Part shown: piece by piece, positions 1 through 9,380 of the stretch
How the letters are laid out: each line of letters starts with the position of its first letter
Position numbering within the stretch: position 1 is the stretch's first letter
Source: an uncultured Cohaesibacter sp.
GTDB lineage: Bacteria > Pseudomonadota > Alphaproteobacteria > Rhizobiales > Cohaesibacteraceae
NCBI RefSeq assembly: GCF_963677725.1
Contig: NZ_OY782507.1
Coordinates: forward strand, 124,001-188,000
DNA: 64,000 nt
Direction: 5' to 3'
Translations under genes and position numbers: made by a program
The notes under the pieces: generated by a model
What the model was told of the DNA's origin: nothing
The model's database searches: none
Seen by the model: only the letters and a program-made list of their open reading frames with translations

Positions 1-1
1 T

Positions 2-502
2 GATGGTTCGACCAAAATTGTCAGCTTTTCCAACGGCTTTCTGCATAATCCTCTGATGGACAATACCGGTTTCTTTGTTTGCCATCACAAACATGAGCCG
101 GAAAATTTCTGGAAGCCCGATTATCAAAATCATGCCAACGGGGCCCAGCGGCTTTGTTCCGTGGTGTTCAGTGCAGACAATCCATCCGATCATCATGAAT
201 TCCTGGGTGGCTTTTCAGGCCAGCGGGAGATGCGCTCGACCAGCGCCGGTGTTGTGGTGGATACAGGCCATGGCTTGCTCGAAGTCTTGACGCCGCTCGC
301 TGCCAAAACCTTTTATGGACTTGAGGTGTCGTCTTCGCTGGCGCGCGAGGGCGGGATCGCTGCCTTGATCATCAGCCTTGATCTGGCGCTCGCCAAGAAG
401 GCGTTGGATGGGGCTGGGATCGCCTATAACGATTATGCCGGGCATCTGGTGGTTCAGCCTGATGCCTTGTGCGGCTGTGGTCTTTTGTTGCGTCAGGTTT
501 GA
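2..502 (+). CDS. VOC-family (glyoxalase-like) protein, 5' end outside window
   Basis: The frame is open from base 2, so the gene starts outside the window and only the C-terminal part, about 166 residues, is visible. A CHHKHEPENFW stretch followed by a second half with the alternating strand pattern of vicinal-oxygen-chelate proteins resembles the glyoxalase-like domain (Glyoxalase_3 type) found in alphaproteobacterial genes next to kdsA. Members bind a metal through His/Glu residues, but the substrate is not predictable. It ends about 100 bp before kdsA on the same strand, so co-transcription is possible. Family assignment is from memory of the pattern; moderate certainty. Confidence 0.6.
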   Translation, partial: DGSTKIVSFSNGFLHNPLMDNTGFFVCHHKHEPENFWKPDYQNHANGAQRLCSVVFSADNPSDHHEFLGGFSGQREMRSTSAGVVVDTGHGLLEVLTPLAAKTFYGLEVSSSLAREGGIAALIISLDLALAKKALDGAGIAYNDYAGHLVVQPDALCGCGLLLRQV

Positions 503-603
503 CGACTTGGGATCCACATAATGGCCCTATTAGACAAACAATGCTGGTATTGCTTGAGGCTGGTGCCTTGAGCCGTCGATCAACCCTCCAAAGAGATGAA
601 GCT

Positions 604-1434
604 ATGACTGCACCCAATAAAGTCGTTTCTGCTGGCTCGGTCCAGTTTGGCAATCAACTGCCGCTGTCCGTAATGGCTGGTCCCTGTCAGATGGAGAGCC
701 GCGACCACGCGCTCGAAATGGCTGCTGCCCTCAAAGAGATTTCCGACAATCTCAATATCGGCATGGTCTACAAATCGTCCTTTGACAAAGCGAACCGCAC
801 GAGCCTGTCTTCTGCCCGTGGCATTGGTCTTAACAGGGCGTTGCCTATCTTTGCGGAGATCCGTGAGACATATGGCCTGCCGGTGGTCACCGATATCCAC
901 GAGGCAGATCAATGCCTGGCGGTTGCTGAAGCGGTTGATATATTGCAGATCCCGGCCTTTCTGTGTCGCCAGACTGATTTGCTGGTTGCAGCTGCCAAAT
1001 CAGGGGCTGTCATCAATGTCAAAAAAGGCCAGTTTCTTGCGCCTTGGGATATGCGTAACGTGGTTGAGAAAATCGTCCATAGCGGCAACGCCAACGTGAT
1101 GCTGACAGATCGTGGTACGTCCTTTGGTTATAACACGCTGGTGACGGATTTCCGCGGTCTGCCGATTATGGCGGAAACCGGCGCGCCGGTGATTTTTGAC
1201 GCGACTCATTCCGTGCAGCAGCCGGGCGGTCAAGGCAGTACGACGGGCGGTCAGCGGGAGTTTGTCCCTGTTTTGGCCAGAGCCGCTGTTGCGGTGGGTG
1301 TCGCCGGCTTGTTCATTGAAACCCATGAAGACCCTGACAATGCGCCAAGCGATGGCCCGAACATGGTACCGATCAAGGAGCTTGAAGGCCTTTTGCGCCA
1401 GTTGCAGCAGTTTGATGCCGTGGCCAAGGCCTGA
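604..1434 (+). CDS. kdsA: 3-deoxy-8-phosphooctulonate synthase (KdsA)
   Basis: Condenses phosphoenolpyruvate with arabinose-5-phosphate to KDO-8-phosphate, the first committed step of the KDO branch of lipopolysaccharide synthesis, in the cytoplasm. The 276-residue product matches the usual KdsA length and shows AGPCQMES, the FDKANRTS loop, GTSFGYNTLVTDFRGLP and DATHSVQQPGG of the TIM-barrel fold. Cys28 in AGPC is the residue that ligates metal in the metal-dependent class, unlike the Asn found in E. coli KdsA. The ATG at 604 is chosen because it puts the family N-terminus at the right length; the frame is open further upstream but without family similarity. Neighbour eno makes the PEP substrate, a conserved alphaproteobacterial association. 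Confidence 0.95.
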   Translation: MTAPNKVVSAGSVQFGNQLPLSVMAGPCQMESRDHALEMAAALKEISDNLNIGMVYKSSFDKANRTSLSSARGIGLNRALPIFAEIRETYGLPVVTDIHEADQCLAVAEAVDILQIPAFLCRQTDLLVAAAKSGAVINVKKGQFLAPWDMRNVVEKIVHSGNANVMLTDRGTSFGYNTLVTDFRGLPIMAETGAPVIFDATHSVQQPGGQGSTTGGQREFVPVLARAAVAVGVAGLFIETHEDPDNAPSDGPNMVPIKELEGLLRQLQQFDAVAKA

Positions 1435-1464
1435 TCTGATCTGGCTTGAACGATCCAAGACTAG

Positions 1465-1497
1465 AAACCCTTGCTGCCTGTGCGGTGAGGGTTTTTC
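1465..1497 (+). terminator. weak Rho-independent terminator after kdsA
   Basis: AAACCCT (1465-1471) pairs with AGGGTTT (1488-1494) over a 16-nt loop and runs into a T-rich stretch (TTTTTCTTT). It lies 31 bp after the kdsA stop. The long loop makes it weak. Confidence 0.45.
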
Positions 1498-1739
1498 TTT
1501 GCCTTTTTGCGAGGCATCCGGGGGCTTGGGTAAAAGGTGCGGCAGAAGCGCGCAGTTACGTATTTGTAATTACCTTTTTCGCGCAGGTTTCTTATCTATT
1601 GAATATAGCGTACGCGCAAACACTTAAGTGGAATCCTAGAGTTAGATCCGGTGGCTTGTGCGTCTGGTGGAGTGTGATTGCTTCATGTCTGATGAAACGA
1701 TCATGCTCATATCATAACAGTTTAAAGGGTGTGACCATT
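1498..1739. other. kdsA to small-membrane-protein gap
   Basis: Roughly 240 bp without a convincing gene beyond the kdsA terminator. An AAAGGG at about 1725-1730 serves as ribosome binding site for the ATG at 1740. The middle part is AT-rich and probably holds the promoter of the next gene, but no clear -35/-10 pair stands out. Confidence 0.4.
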
Positions 1740-1925
1740 ATGAGCGAAGCCGTAGCCTCCAAAACCTCCGTCAAAGAATCTCTGTTTGTCCTTGTTTTGC
1801 TGACTTTGCTGGGTGTTTGGGGATATGCCATTGCCACCTTCGGCTATCCAGCCATCATTTTGCCTGCGTTGACATTGACTGCTGTGTCGCTGGTGGCTTT
1901 GGTGATTGTTACTCAGGGGCGCTGA
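1740..1925 (+). CDS. small membrane protein, 61 aa
   Basis: A 61-residue protein with a short hydrophilic N-terminus (MSEAVASKTSVKES) and two hydrophobic stretches at about residues 15-33 and 36-57, probably forming a membrane hairpin. The ATG at 1740 is preferred over in-frame upstream starts because it follows AAAGGG at a normal distance; a GTG at 1731 is too close to that site. A strong terminator follows directly. No family recognised. Being flanked by a start signal and a terminator supports it being real, but function is unknown. Confidence 0.6.
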   Translation: MSEAVASKTSVKESLFVLVLLTLLGVWGYAIATFGYPAIILPALTLTAVSLVALVIVTQGR

Positions 1926-1944
1926 AATAGGTTCTCTTTCATGC

Positions 1945-1978
1945 AAAAAAAGGCGCATCCATGGGATGCGCCTTTTTT
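1945..1978. terminator. bidirectional Rho-independent terminator
   Basis: Perfect 9-bp stem GGCGCATCC/GGATGCGCC (1952-1960 with 1964-1972) with a 3-nt loop, flanked by A6 on the left and T6 on the right. It can end transcription from both converging genes (1740-1925 plus, 1998-3008 minus). Confidence 0.85.
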
Positions 1979-1997
1979 GATGCTGAGCGAGCCGTGA

Positions 1998-3008
1998 TCA
2001 AGCTGCTTGATGACGGGTGAGGTTTTCGGTTTCATCATCCCAGCGCCAGTGATCGCTGGTGGTCAGCTCCCTGCCGCCCCACCAGCGATGAAGGCCATTT
2101 TCTGACAGGAAGTCCGCTTTTCCTGACAGGACATCCTTTCCGAACTCGGTGATGTGGAGGGGCGAGGTGATGAATTCCTTGCGCTGTGGGCCGTCGGACA
2201 GGATCTGGGGCTTGAATTCTTGCGGCAGTCCCGTCAGGACCGGGCGCTGGCAATATTGCAGGCCCGAAAGGATCTTGAAAAAGCTCATGTCGCCAAGGAA
2301 AATCGCTTCTTCCATATTCTGCACTTGCGCAAAGAGCATGCCCGGGCGGGCGACGCCGCGGTCAAGGCTGTAAAGAATTTGACGCTGGGTGCGTGACAGG
2401 CCATCGGGGCCGGGAAGCTCCTGCAAGGCACGCAAAAGGGCCTGTCCCATGAAGGGGAAGCCGGGGATCGGTTCCTGGCGGATTTTGTTGATCGCTGTCG
2501 GACCAGCATAGACATAGGCGCGCCATGCGCGCGATGCAAAGGCAAACATCCGGTCAAGCACCGGCAGTCCCAGCTCTTCGAAGCGGCGGATATTGTCCGG
2601 CGTTTGCATGCCCAGATAGGTCGGTGCCTGAACGAGAAAGACAGTGTTGATCCGGCCAAGGCGGGCCAGCATATCGAGGATCTGGAGGATTTGCAGCTGA
2701 TCATAGAGATCATGCTCGAACCATAATTCGATCCGTTCGAACCGATTATGGTGACGCATCAGAGCCAATCTGTCCTTGAAGTCCGCCAGAATGTCGTTGG
2801 CGTCATCCTTGTCGCCGTCAGCCAGATATTTGCTGCGGATCAGGCCGAACAAGTCGTCTTCTGCGTCAGGGATCGGGCCTTCATGCAAGACATCCCGCCA
2901 TGGCAAAATGGTATCAGTGTAGCCCGCTTCAGCCAGAAGGTTTGCGGCACTGTCTCCATTGGTTATGATCAGTTTGGTCACGGCGGTCCCCGTTTTCTTC
3001 GATGGCAT
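1998..3008 (-). CDS. DUF1835 domain-containing protein
   Basis: A 336-residue protein whose N-terminus carries the DUF1835 signature: a LIITNGDSAANLL strand-loop, then ILPWRDVLHEGPIP and, further on, an FEHDLYDQLQIL stretch. The C-terminal half is less conserved. DUF1835 proteins have no established biochemical role; the domain looks like a small alpha/beta fold. Start: the ATG at 3008 is taken; a GTG at 2981 closer to the conserved strand is an alternative, and neither has a strong ribosome binding site. It is a single gene, convergent with its left neighbour and divergent from the acetyltransferase on its right. Confidence 0.75.
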   Translation of the reverse strand: MPSKKTGTAVTKLIITNGDSAANLLAEAGYTDTILPWRDVLHEGPIPDAEDDLFGLIRSKYLADGDKDDANDILADFKDRLALMRHHNRFERIELWFEHDLYDQLQILQILDMLARLGRINTVFLVQAPTYLGMQTPDNIRRFEELGLPVLDRMFAFASRAWRAYVYAGPTAINKIRQEPIPGFPFMGQALLRALQELPGPDGLSRTQRQILYSLDRGVARPGMLFAQVQNMEEAIFLGDMSFFKILSGLQYCQRPVLTGLPQEFKPQILSDGPQRKEFITSPLHITEFGKDVLSGKADFLSENGLHRWWGGRELTTSDHWRWDDETENLTRHQAA

Positions 3009-3154
3009 TTGGCCTGTCTTGTGGTCTTGTGTCTTGCGGGCCGATTCTGTGGCTTTTGCTGTGATATAGAGGCGAGACCCGCAAATTGAGTCAACGCGAT
3101 TCAGCCCACACACATCCATGCTTTGAGTTGAAGCAGGTTTCCCAAGGAGGGTCA

Positions 3155-3676
3155 ATGATCATTGCAGCCACCAACCGATTGCTGTTGCGTCGGTTTGAGC
3201 GTTCGGATGCGCCCTTTCTCCTCTCCTTGTTGAATGACCCCTCCTATCACGCCAATATCGGCGACCGGGGCATCCGGAGTGTCCAGGAGGCCGAAGAGTA
3301 TCTACGGACTGTCTTGGAGGCTTCCTATCAGGCCAATGGGTTCGGGCTTTATAATGTCGAGACAAGGCAAGGCCTTCCCATCGGTATGTGCGGATTGGTC
3401 AATCGCGACGGCCTTGATGGGGTTGATCTGGGTTATGCCCTGATGCCGTCCTATTGGGGAAAGGGTTATGCCCGAGAGGCGTGTCTGGCCGTGATGCATC
3501 ATGCACGCGCAGAAATTGCGCTTAAGCAATTGCTTGCTATCGTTGCAAGGCATAATGACGCATCCGCAGGGCTGTTGCTAAGACTGGGCTTCGCGCTGAT
3601 CGGGGATTTTCTTCATGTGGATTCCGGTGAGCGCCTTGATCTGTATCGTTGCAATCTTTTTCAAATCGATCAATAG
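3155..3676 (+). CDS. GNAT family N-acetyltransferase
   Basis: 173 residues with the RimJ/RimL-like GNAT pattern: TNRLLLRRFERSDAPFL at the N-terminus, YWGKGYAREAC (the pyrophosphate-binding Q/RxxGxG/A-type loop, here WGKGYA) near residue 107, and a C-terminal NDASAGLLLRLGF segment. Such enzymes move an acetyl group from acetyl-CoA to an amine of a protein, metabolite or drug; the acceptor cannot be told. An AAGGAGG at 3144-3150 lies four bases before the ATG at 3155 and fixes the start. It stands alone between DUF1835 (divergent) and eno. Confidence 0.85.
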   Translation: MIIAATNRLLLRRFERSDAPFLLSLLNDPSYHANIGDRGIRSVQEAEEYLRTVLEASYQANGFGLYNVETRQGLPIGMCGLVNRDGLDGVDLGYALMPSYWGKGYAREACLAVMHHARAEIALKQLLAIVARHNDASAGLLLRLGFALIGDFLHVDSGERLDLYRCNLFQIDQ

Positions 3677-3938
3677 AGATGCGGTCTAGGGACTTGATTT
3701 GCCCCTGTTTGTTTTTGCCTTCTGGCTCTTTAAGGGTGCGGCATACGATACAAACAGTCTACGACTAAAGCATAGTTTTGCACAGGCCGTCTGGGAAAAG
3801 GGCAAATGAACGTTGCGGGGCTGTCAAAATGCTCCTCTAGGCTTCTATTTGATAAAAAAGATGCAATCTGCCCTAGGATTCTGTGACGATTTTCGATAGA
3901 CAGCAAGCATCTGATTTCATTCAATCCATGCAAATTGA

Positions 3939-5222
<1,284 letters not shown>

Positions 5223-5266
5223 TCGTCTGGATTGAGACCGAGCCTTCGGGTTTGGAAGAAATGAAT

Positions 5267-5302
5267 AAAACCGGCGCATCCTTGCGGATGTGTCGGTTTT
5301 TT
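5267..5302 (+). terminator. Rho-independent terminator after eno
   Basis: ACCGGCGCATCC pairs with GGATGTGTCGGT (two G-T wobbles) around a TTGC-region loop and is followed by TTTTTT. It starts 44 bp after the eno stop. Confidence 0.8.
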
Positions 5303-5454
5303 CGTGTGGATGCCTTCTCAACTTTGCTTGGGGGTGAGGAGATATCTACTTATGATTGCATTTGGCTTTGGGGGCTGTCAGGTTGGACTCCGAATTACCG
5401 AAGCCTGACGCGCTCAATATTTGGCCGACATAAGCATTGTTTGAGGTGTAGCTG

Positions 5455-5808
5455 ATGCAAAGTTTGAAATGTGAAATGGAATTGATCGAGGGGATTGGAC
5501 TTGTTGTCCTGTGGGTGGTGTTGTCGTTCATCACTTTTGGATTGGCTTTGTTTGTGATGCCGTACTACCTCACCAAGGCGCCGATCAATCGGACTTTTGT
5601 AGTCGACGATCACGGCAACAAGATCGGACGGCTATATGTTGACTTTACGCTCGCGCAAATTGTCGGCCATGCCGTTATCTGGCTGCTGCTGTCAATTGTT
5701 ACCTTTGGGATTGCTTATATCGTCTATTGGTTTGCGGTCTTCCGCAAGTTGCTGAATGCTTCCGTCATTCAACCTGTTCAGTCTTCTGTACCGACCAGAA
5801 TGAACTAG
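5455..5808 (+). CDS. small membrane protein, DUF6693-like
   Basis: 117 residues with two similar halves: each has a hydrophobic helix ending in a TFG motif (LWVVLSFITFG near residue 18-28, WLLLSIVTFG near 76-85) followed by a second helix. The linker NRTFVVDDHGNKIGRL looks like a short beta-rich loop. This resembles small DUF6693-type bacterial membrane proteins of unknown role; assignment is tentative. The ATG follows GAGG (5443-5446) at eight bases. It is isolated between the eno terminator and a minus-strand gene. Confidence 0.65.
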   Translation: MQSLKCEMELIEGIGLVVLWVVLSFITFGLALFVMPYYLTKAPINRTFVVDDHGNKIGRLYVDFTLAQIVGHAVIWLLLSIVTFGIAYIVYWFAVFRKLLNASVIQPVQSSVPTRMN

Positions 5809-5810
5809 AG

Positions 5811-5852
5811 CGTTTTGAAGATAAACCCGTTCGCCGGTTTAGATTTTAAACG
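5811..5852. repeat. imperfect palindromic element
   Basis: Nested complementarity: outer GCGTTT/AAACGC and inner TAAACC (5822-5827) with GGTTTA (5836-5841). It sits just after the stop at 5808. It may be a weak terminator or an intergenic palindromic repeat; no other copy was found in this window. Confidence 0.35.
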
Positions 5853-5935
5853 CCATTTCTAAGTATGGTATTGCACTCTCGTGAACGGGAGTTGCCGAGA
5901 ATTGCGTCCTTGTTGGGCGCAGTTGATGAAAGGTC

Positions 5936-6253
5936 TTATCCTTCGCTCATTTTGCGATAAAGGTAGGTAATGATGCTTTCAAAGAACATCCAGACAAGAC
6001 GAGCGAAGAGAACGTAAAGCGCGAAGGCCAGTTTGTCATCGATCTTCAAAAGCTCATACCATTTGGAATAATCCATGATGAAGGGCTGCATTTCGAGCCA
6101 GTCGACCGTGACACGCGTTGCCATATGGACCTGAGTGTAGATCTGTTCCTGATACAGGAAGCAATAGACATAGAGCATCGTTCCCAAAATGATGCCGATG
6201 GTCAGACGCCAGAAACCGGCCAGCGTGGAACTCAGAGCTCTTAGAAGTAGCAT
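5936..6253 (-). CDS. hypothetical membrane protein, 105 aa
   Basis: Two hydrophobic segments at roughly residues 12-33 and 78-100 flank a soluble middle rich in aromatic residues (the QPFIMDYSKWYELLK region). No family recognised. GAGGGA lies five bases upstream of the start on the minus strand, supporting translation. It ends close to the convergent 117-residue membrane protein and is upstream-adjacent to ubiX (6351), about 100 bp away on the same strand, so it could be the last gene of the ubiD-ubiX unit. Confidence 0.6.
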   Translation of the reverse strand: MLLLRALSSTLAGFWRLTIGIILGTMLYVYCFLYQEQIYTQVHMATRVTVDWLEMQPFIMDYSKWYELLKIDDKLAFALYVLFARLVWMFFESIITYLYRKMSEG

Positions 6254-6350
6254 GTCGATCCCTCAAATGGTCTTTGTCATGCAGCCACTTTACGCGATTG
6301 CATTTGGCATGTCAGGTATTTTTGGTCTGCTTTGTTTTCTATTCCAGCCC

Positions 6351-6944
6351 TTATCCGTTCCAGCGTTTTATGGTGTCGCCCAGCTCAAGTCCGAGGGCAG
6401 ACAGTAGTCTCGCTGCGCTTTGCTCGGCCATTTCCTCGATGCTTTCGGGGTGTAGGTAAAAGGCCGGGACGGGCGGAGCGATGATGCCTCCCATCTGAGT
6501 GACAAGCTGCATGGCTTGTAAATGCCCGGCATGCAGTGGACTTTCCCGCACTGCAAGCACGAGGCGACGGCGCTCCTTGAGCATGACATCGGCCGCGCGG
6601 ATCGACAGACGATCCGTCTGGCCATAGGCGATGGCGCTGAGGCTGCGGATCGAGCAGGGGACAAAGAGCAGGGCATCCAAAGCATTCGAGCCGCTCGCAA
6701 TGGGGGCGGCGAGGTTGGTGTCATCATAAGAATTGTCAGGGAGCGCGTAGAGTTCGCCGCGTAAATCCTCGTTGAGTTCCAGCGCGCAGGTGCGCTTGCC
6801 GCCTTCGGTAAAGATGGCATGACTCTCGATTTGCGGATTGTCCTGTTTAAGCCTTTTGAGCAGGCGCAAAGTTTGAAGGGCAAGCAGGCCGCCTGAAGCG
6901 CCTGTCACCACGATGCCTATCTTTTTGCTTTTTGGATTGCTCAT
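6351..6944 (-). CDS. ubiX: flavin prenyltransferase (UbiX)
   Basis: Makes prenylated FMN from FMN and dimethylallyl phosphate; this is the cofactor that UbiD needs. The 197-residue product has the flavin-binding VTGASGG loop near residue 12, FVPCSIRSLSAIAYG, RAADVMLKERR and the RESPLHAGHL segment typical of the family, ending with PPVPAFYLHP. The start at 6944 follows GAGG on the minus strand and lies 7 bp after the ubiD stop, so the two form an operon. Longer in-frame starts upstream overlap ubiD and lack similarity. Confidence 0.9.
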   Translation of the reverse strand: MSNPKSKKIGIVVTGASGGLLALQTLRLLKRLKQDNPQIESHAIFTEGGKRTCALELNEDLRGELYALPDNSYDDTNLAAPIASGSNALDALLFVPCSIRSLSAIAYGQTDRLSIRAADVMLKERRRLVLAVRESPLHAGHLQAMQLVTQMGGIIAPPVPAFYLHPESIEEMAEQSAARLLSALGLELGDTIKRWNG

Positions 6945-6951
6945 GGCTGCC

Positions 6952-8469
6952 TCACAGTGATTTGGGACGGATGGTGGCGAGCAGATCGTCGACCTTGGCG
7001 CAGACTGCGTCGTCCATCCGCATTTCCGTGCCCCATTCCCGATCCGTTTCCGAACCGATCTTGTCGGTAGCGTCAATGCCCAGCTTGCCGCTCAATCCTT
7101 CGCGAATCGAGGCAAAGTCGAGATAGTCCATCGGGGTGTTGTCGAGGGTCAGGAGATCGCGCGACGGGTCCATCTTGGTGGCCACCGCCCACATGACGTC
7201 GGACCAGCTGCGAGCGTTGATATTTTTGTCGACGATGATGATCAGCTTGGTCATGTTGAATTGCGGCAGCATGGACCACATGCCCATCATCACCCGGCGT
7301 GCCTGTCCGGCATAGCGCTTGTCGATGGCGATGACGGCGATGCGATAGGAGGCCGCTTCAGGTGGAAGCCAGCAATCGGTGACTTCAGGGAAGGCCTGTT
7401 GCACCAGCGGCATGAAGACATCATTCATCGCTTCGGAAATGACCGAGGGTTCGTCGGGCGCTCGGCCTGTATAAGTGGACAGATAAACCGGCTCATGCCG
7501 CTGGGTGATGGCGGTGACGGTCATCAGGGGGAATGGCTCGATTGCATTATAATAGCCGGTATGGTCGCCATAAGGGCCTTCCGGGCGTGTTTCGGTTGCC
7601 GAGACGGTGCCCTCTATGATGATTTCAGCATTGGCGGGTACTAGCAGAGGCTGGGTCTTGGCTTTGATCAGTTGGGTTGGCTTGCCCCGAAAGAGACCAG
7701 AGAATTGTGCTTCGCTCAAGGTTTCCGGGATCGGGGTGACGGCGCCCATGACGGTGGCCGGATCTGCGCCGATAGCAATGGCGATGGGCATATCCTTGCC
7801 CTTCTGCTGCCAAGACCGGAAGTGGGCCGCGCCGCCACGATTTTCAAGCCAGCGCAGCAGGGCTTGATTGCGGCTGACCTGCTGCATGCGATAGACGCCC
7901 CAGTTATACTGCTTGATGTCGTCGGTTTCCGCTCCTTGCGGGCGGGTGATGACAATCGGCCAGGTGATCAGCGGGGCGGGTTCGCCGGGCCAGCAGGTCT
8001 GGATTGGCAGGCGATCAAGATTGATGTCTTCGCCCGTCTTCACCACTTCCTGTGAGAAGGCGGCGGACTGAATTTTGCCACGAAGGCTGGTGGCGGCCTT
8101 CAGCAACGGCGAGATGGTGCCAAGCAATTCTGATCGCGTTGGTGGTTGGGGTTGGCGCAGATAGGCAAGGAATTGCCCCAAATCCAGAAGTGAGTCTTTC
8201 TCGCAGCCCAAAGCCCATGCGACTCGCTCCACGGTGCCAAACAGATTGAGCAGAACCGGTATTTCGCTTGGCTGGCCATCGCTGCAAATGGGATGTTCCA
8301 GCAACAAGGCAGGACCATTCTGGTCCATGATGCGGCGCTGCAGTTGGGTGGCTTCGAGTTTCATGGAGACCGGTTCGTTGATCCGCAGCAATTGCCCACG
8401 CTTTTCGATGAAACGCATAAAGTCCCTCAGGTCAGAGAAGGCAGGGAGAGTGCGGCTGAAAAGGGGCAT
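6952..8469 (-). CDS. ubiD: 4-hydroxy-3-polyprenylbenzoate decarboxylase (UbiD)
   Basis: Decarboxylates the polyprenylated aromatic ring in ubiquinone synthesis, using prenylated FMN supplied by the adjacent ubiX product. At 505 residues it is close to the E. coli length (497). The signature EGPYGDHTGYY segment with its catalytic Glu is present in the middle of the protein, as are KQYNWGVYRMQ and the C-terminal KMDPSRDLLTLDNTPMD stretch. It is the first gene of a two-gene minus-strand operon. The 5' flank is a long AT-rich gap shared with divergent ftsB. Confidence 0.93.
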   Translation of the reverse strand: MPLFSRTLPAFSDLRDFMRFIEKRGQLLRINEPVSMKLEATQLQRRIMDQNGPALLLEHPICSDGQPSEIPVLLNLFGTVERVAWALGCEKDSLLDLGQFLAYLRQPQPPTRSELLGTISPLLKAATSLRGKIQSAAFSQEVVKTGEDINLDRLPIQTCWPGEPAPLITWPIVITRPQGAETDDIKQYNWGVYRMQQVSRNQALLRWLENRGGAAHFRSWQQKGKDMPIAIAIGADPATVMGAVTPIPETLSEAQFSGLFRGKPTQLIKAKTQPLLVPANAEIIIEGTVSATETRPEGPYGDHTGYYNAIEPFPLMTVTAITQRHEPVYLSTYTGRAPDEPSVISEAMNDVFMPLVQQAFPEVTDCWLPPEAASYRIAVIAIDKRYAGQARRVMMGMWSMLPQFNMTKLIIIVDKNINARSWSDVMWAVATKMDPSRDLLTLDNTPMDYLDFASIREGLSGKLGIDATDKIGSETDREWGTEMRMDDAVCAKVDDLLATIRPKSL

Positions 8470-8893
8470 GGTCTGGCCTTGTTATAAGAGGCACGGATGG
8501 CGCTTAGGTGTCGTCCTGTCCGGCAGAATGGGAAGCATGGGTCGTCTGGAAAGCCAGTGCAACGCGCCTTCTTGGCATCGCATTGATCGCCTGTCATGCC
8601 CATGACCAAGATCAAACCGGTGAGCGAAGCTGTGTTTGGCGCCTCTTTCCATTCTAGTGCGCGCGTTTCTGCCAAAGCAATCAATGGGGTGTGCCGCTTT
8701 GATTCAGCTTTGTAAATTCTTTATTAACTCGTTGAATTTGTTAAGTTTTTATATACCAAAAAATTCTGCATTTTTGGATTTTGCGGCCGCAATAGAAAGC
8801 GTTTGTTAACGCTAGGGGGCGTAAAAAGGAGTTGTATCGAGCAGAAAGGGTTTTGCGTACTGCTCGATTAGCCGATTAGTTAGGGTGTACGGC
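8470..8893. promoter_or_regulatory. divergent ubiD / ftsB intergenic region
   Basis: About 420 bp. The part from 8690 to 8800 is markedly AT-rich and likely holds promoters. It includes a 6+4+6 inverted repeat AGCGTT-TGTT-AACGCT (8798-8813). Close to ftsB there is a perfect 9-bp hairpin, ATCGAGCAG (8836-8844) with CTGCTCGAT (8860-8868), loop 15 nt, which would lie in the ftsB leader. No gene is supported here. Confidence 0.5.
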
Positions 8894-9205
8894 ATGGCTA
8901 CTCGCCAAAGAAGAAATTCAGTGGGGCGCCAATTGGTGCTGCCAGTCAGTTTTCTGTTGCTTATTGGATACTTTGTGTTCCACGCCTTGCATGGCGGTTA
9001 TGGGGTCTATTCCCTCACTGCCATGAAGGCCCGCGCAGATGGCTTGGAAGCAGATTTGCATGCGCTGCGTTTGGTGCGTGAATCGCGTGAGCATCGAATT
9101 GCTCTGTTTCGTCGCGAAACTCTTGATCCCGACATGATGGAAGAACGGGCGCGTGCCACAATGAATGTGGCGCATCCCGACGAGATTGTCATTTTGACAA
9201 ATTAA
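8894..9205 (+). CDS. ftsB: septum formation initiator family protein (FtsB/DivIC-like)
   Basis: 103 residues: a basic N-terminus (ATRQRRNSVGRQ), one transmembrane helix at about 15-35, then a coiled-coil-like stretch (MKARADGLEADLHALRLVRES) and a short C-terminal domain with DPDMMEERARATMNVAHPDEIVIL. This is the architecture of FtsB/DivIC, which bridges FtsL and FtsQ in the divisome. AGGG at 8882-8885 is eight bases from the ATG at 8894, which decides against a GTG at 8885. The position between eno and pdhA is the usual one in alphaproteobacteria. Confidence 0.85.
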   Translation: MATRQRRNSVGRQLVLPVSFLLLIGYFVFHALHGGYGVYSLTAMKARADGLEADLHALRLVRESREHRIALFRRETLDPDMMEERARATMNVAHPDEIVILTN

Positions 9206-9249
9206 CCTGATGTTGGTTGACGAAATTATCTTAACCGAAATCTGGTTAA
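9202..9249. promoter_or_regulatory. tandem inverted-repeat operator candidate upstream of pdhA
   Basis: Two copies of the same dyad: TTAACC-N7-GGTTGA at 9202-9220 and TTAACC-N7-GGTTAA at 9231-9249, start to start 29 bp. The first overlaps the ftsB stop codon. Two identical spacers and near-identical arms suggest two binding sites for one dimeric regulator controlling the pdh operon. The regulator is unknown. Confidence 0.5.
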
Positions 9250-9299
9250 AGTAAAATTCCACATAAATTCCAGAGACTTAAATAAAAGTTGACGATGTA

Positions 9300-9325
9300 C
9301 AATTGCGGGTTTGTCGCAATTGCGG
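9300..9325. repeat. direct repeat CAATTGCGG in the pdhA leader
   Basis: CAATTGCGG occurs at 9300-9308 and again at 9317-9325, 17 bp apart, between the tandem dyads and the pdhA start. It could be a further regulator site or part of the promoter. Confidence 0.4.
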
Positions 9326-9380
9326 TGCGTGCATTTCTAAGTTATGGTGCAATCAAGGAAACGCTTGAGGGAGCACCAGC

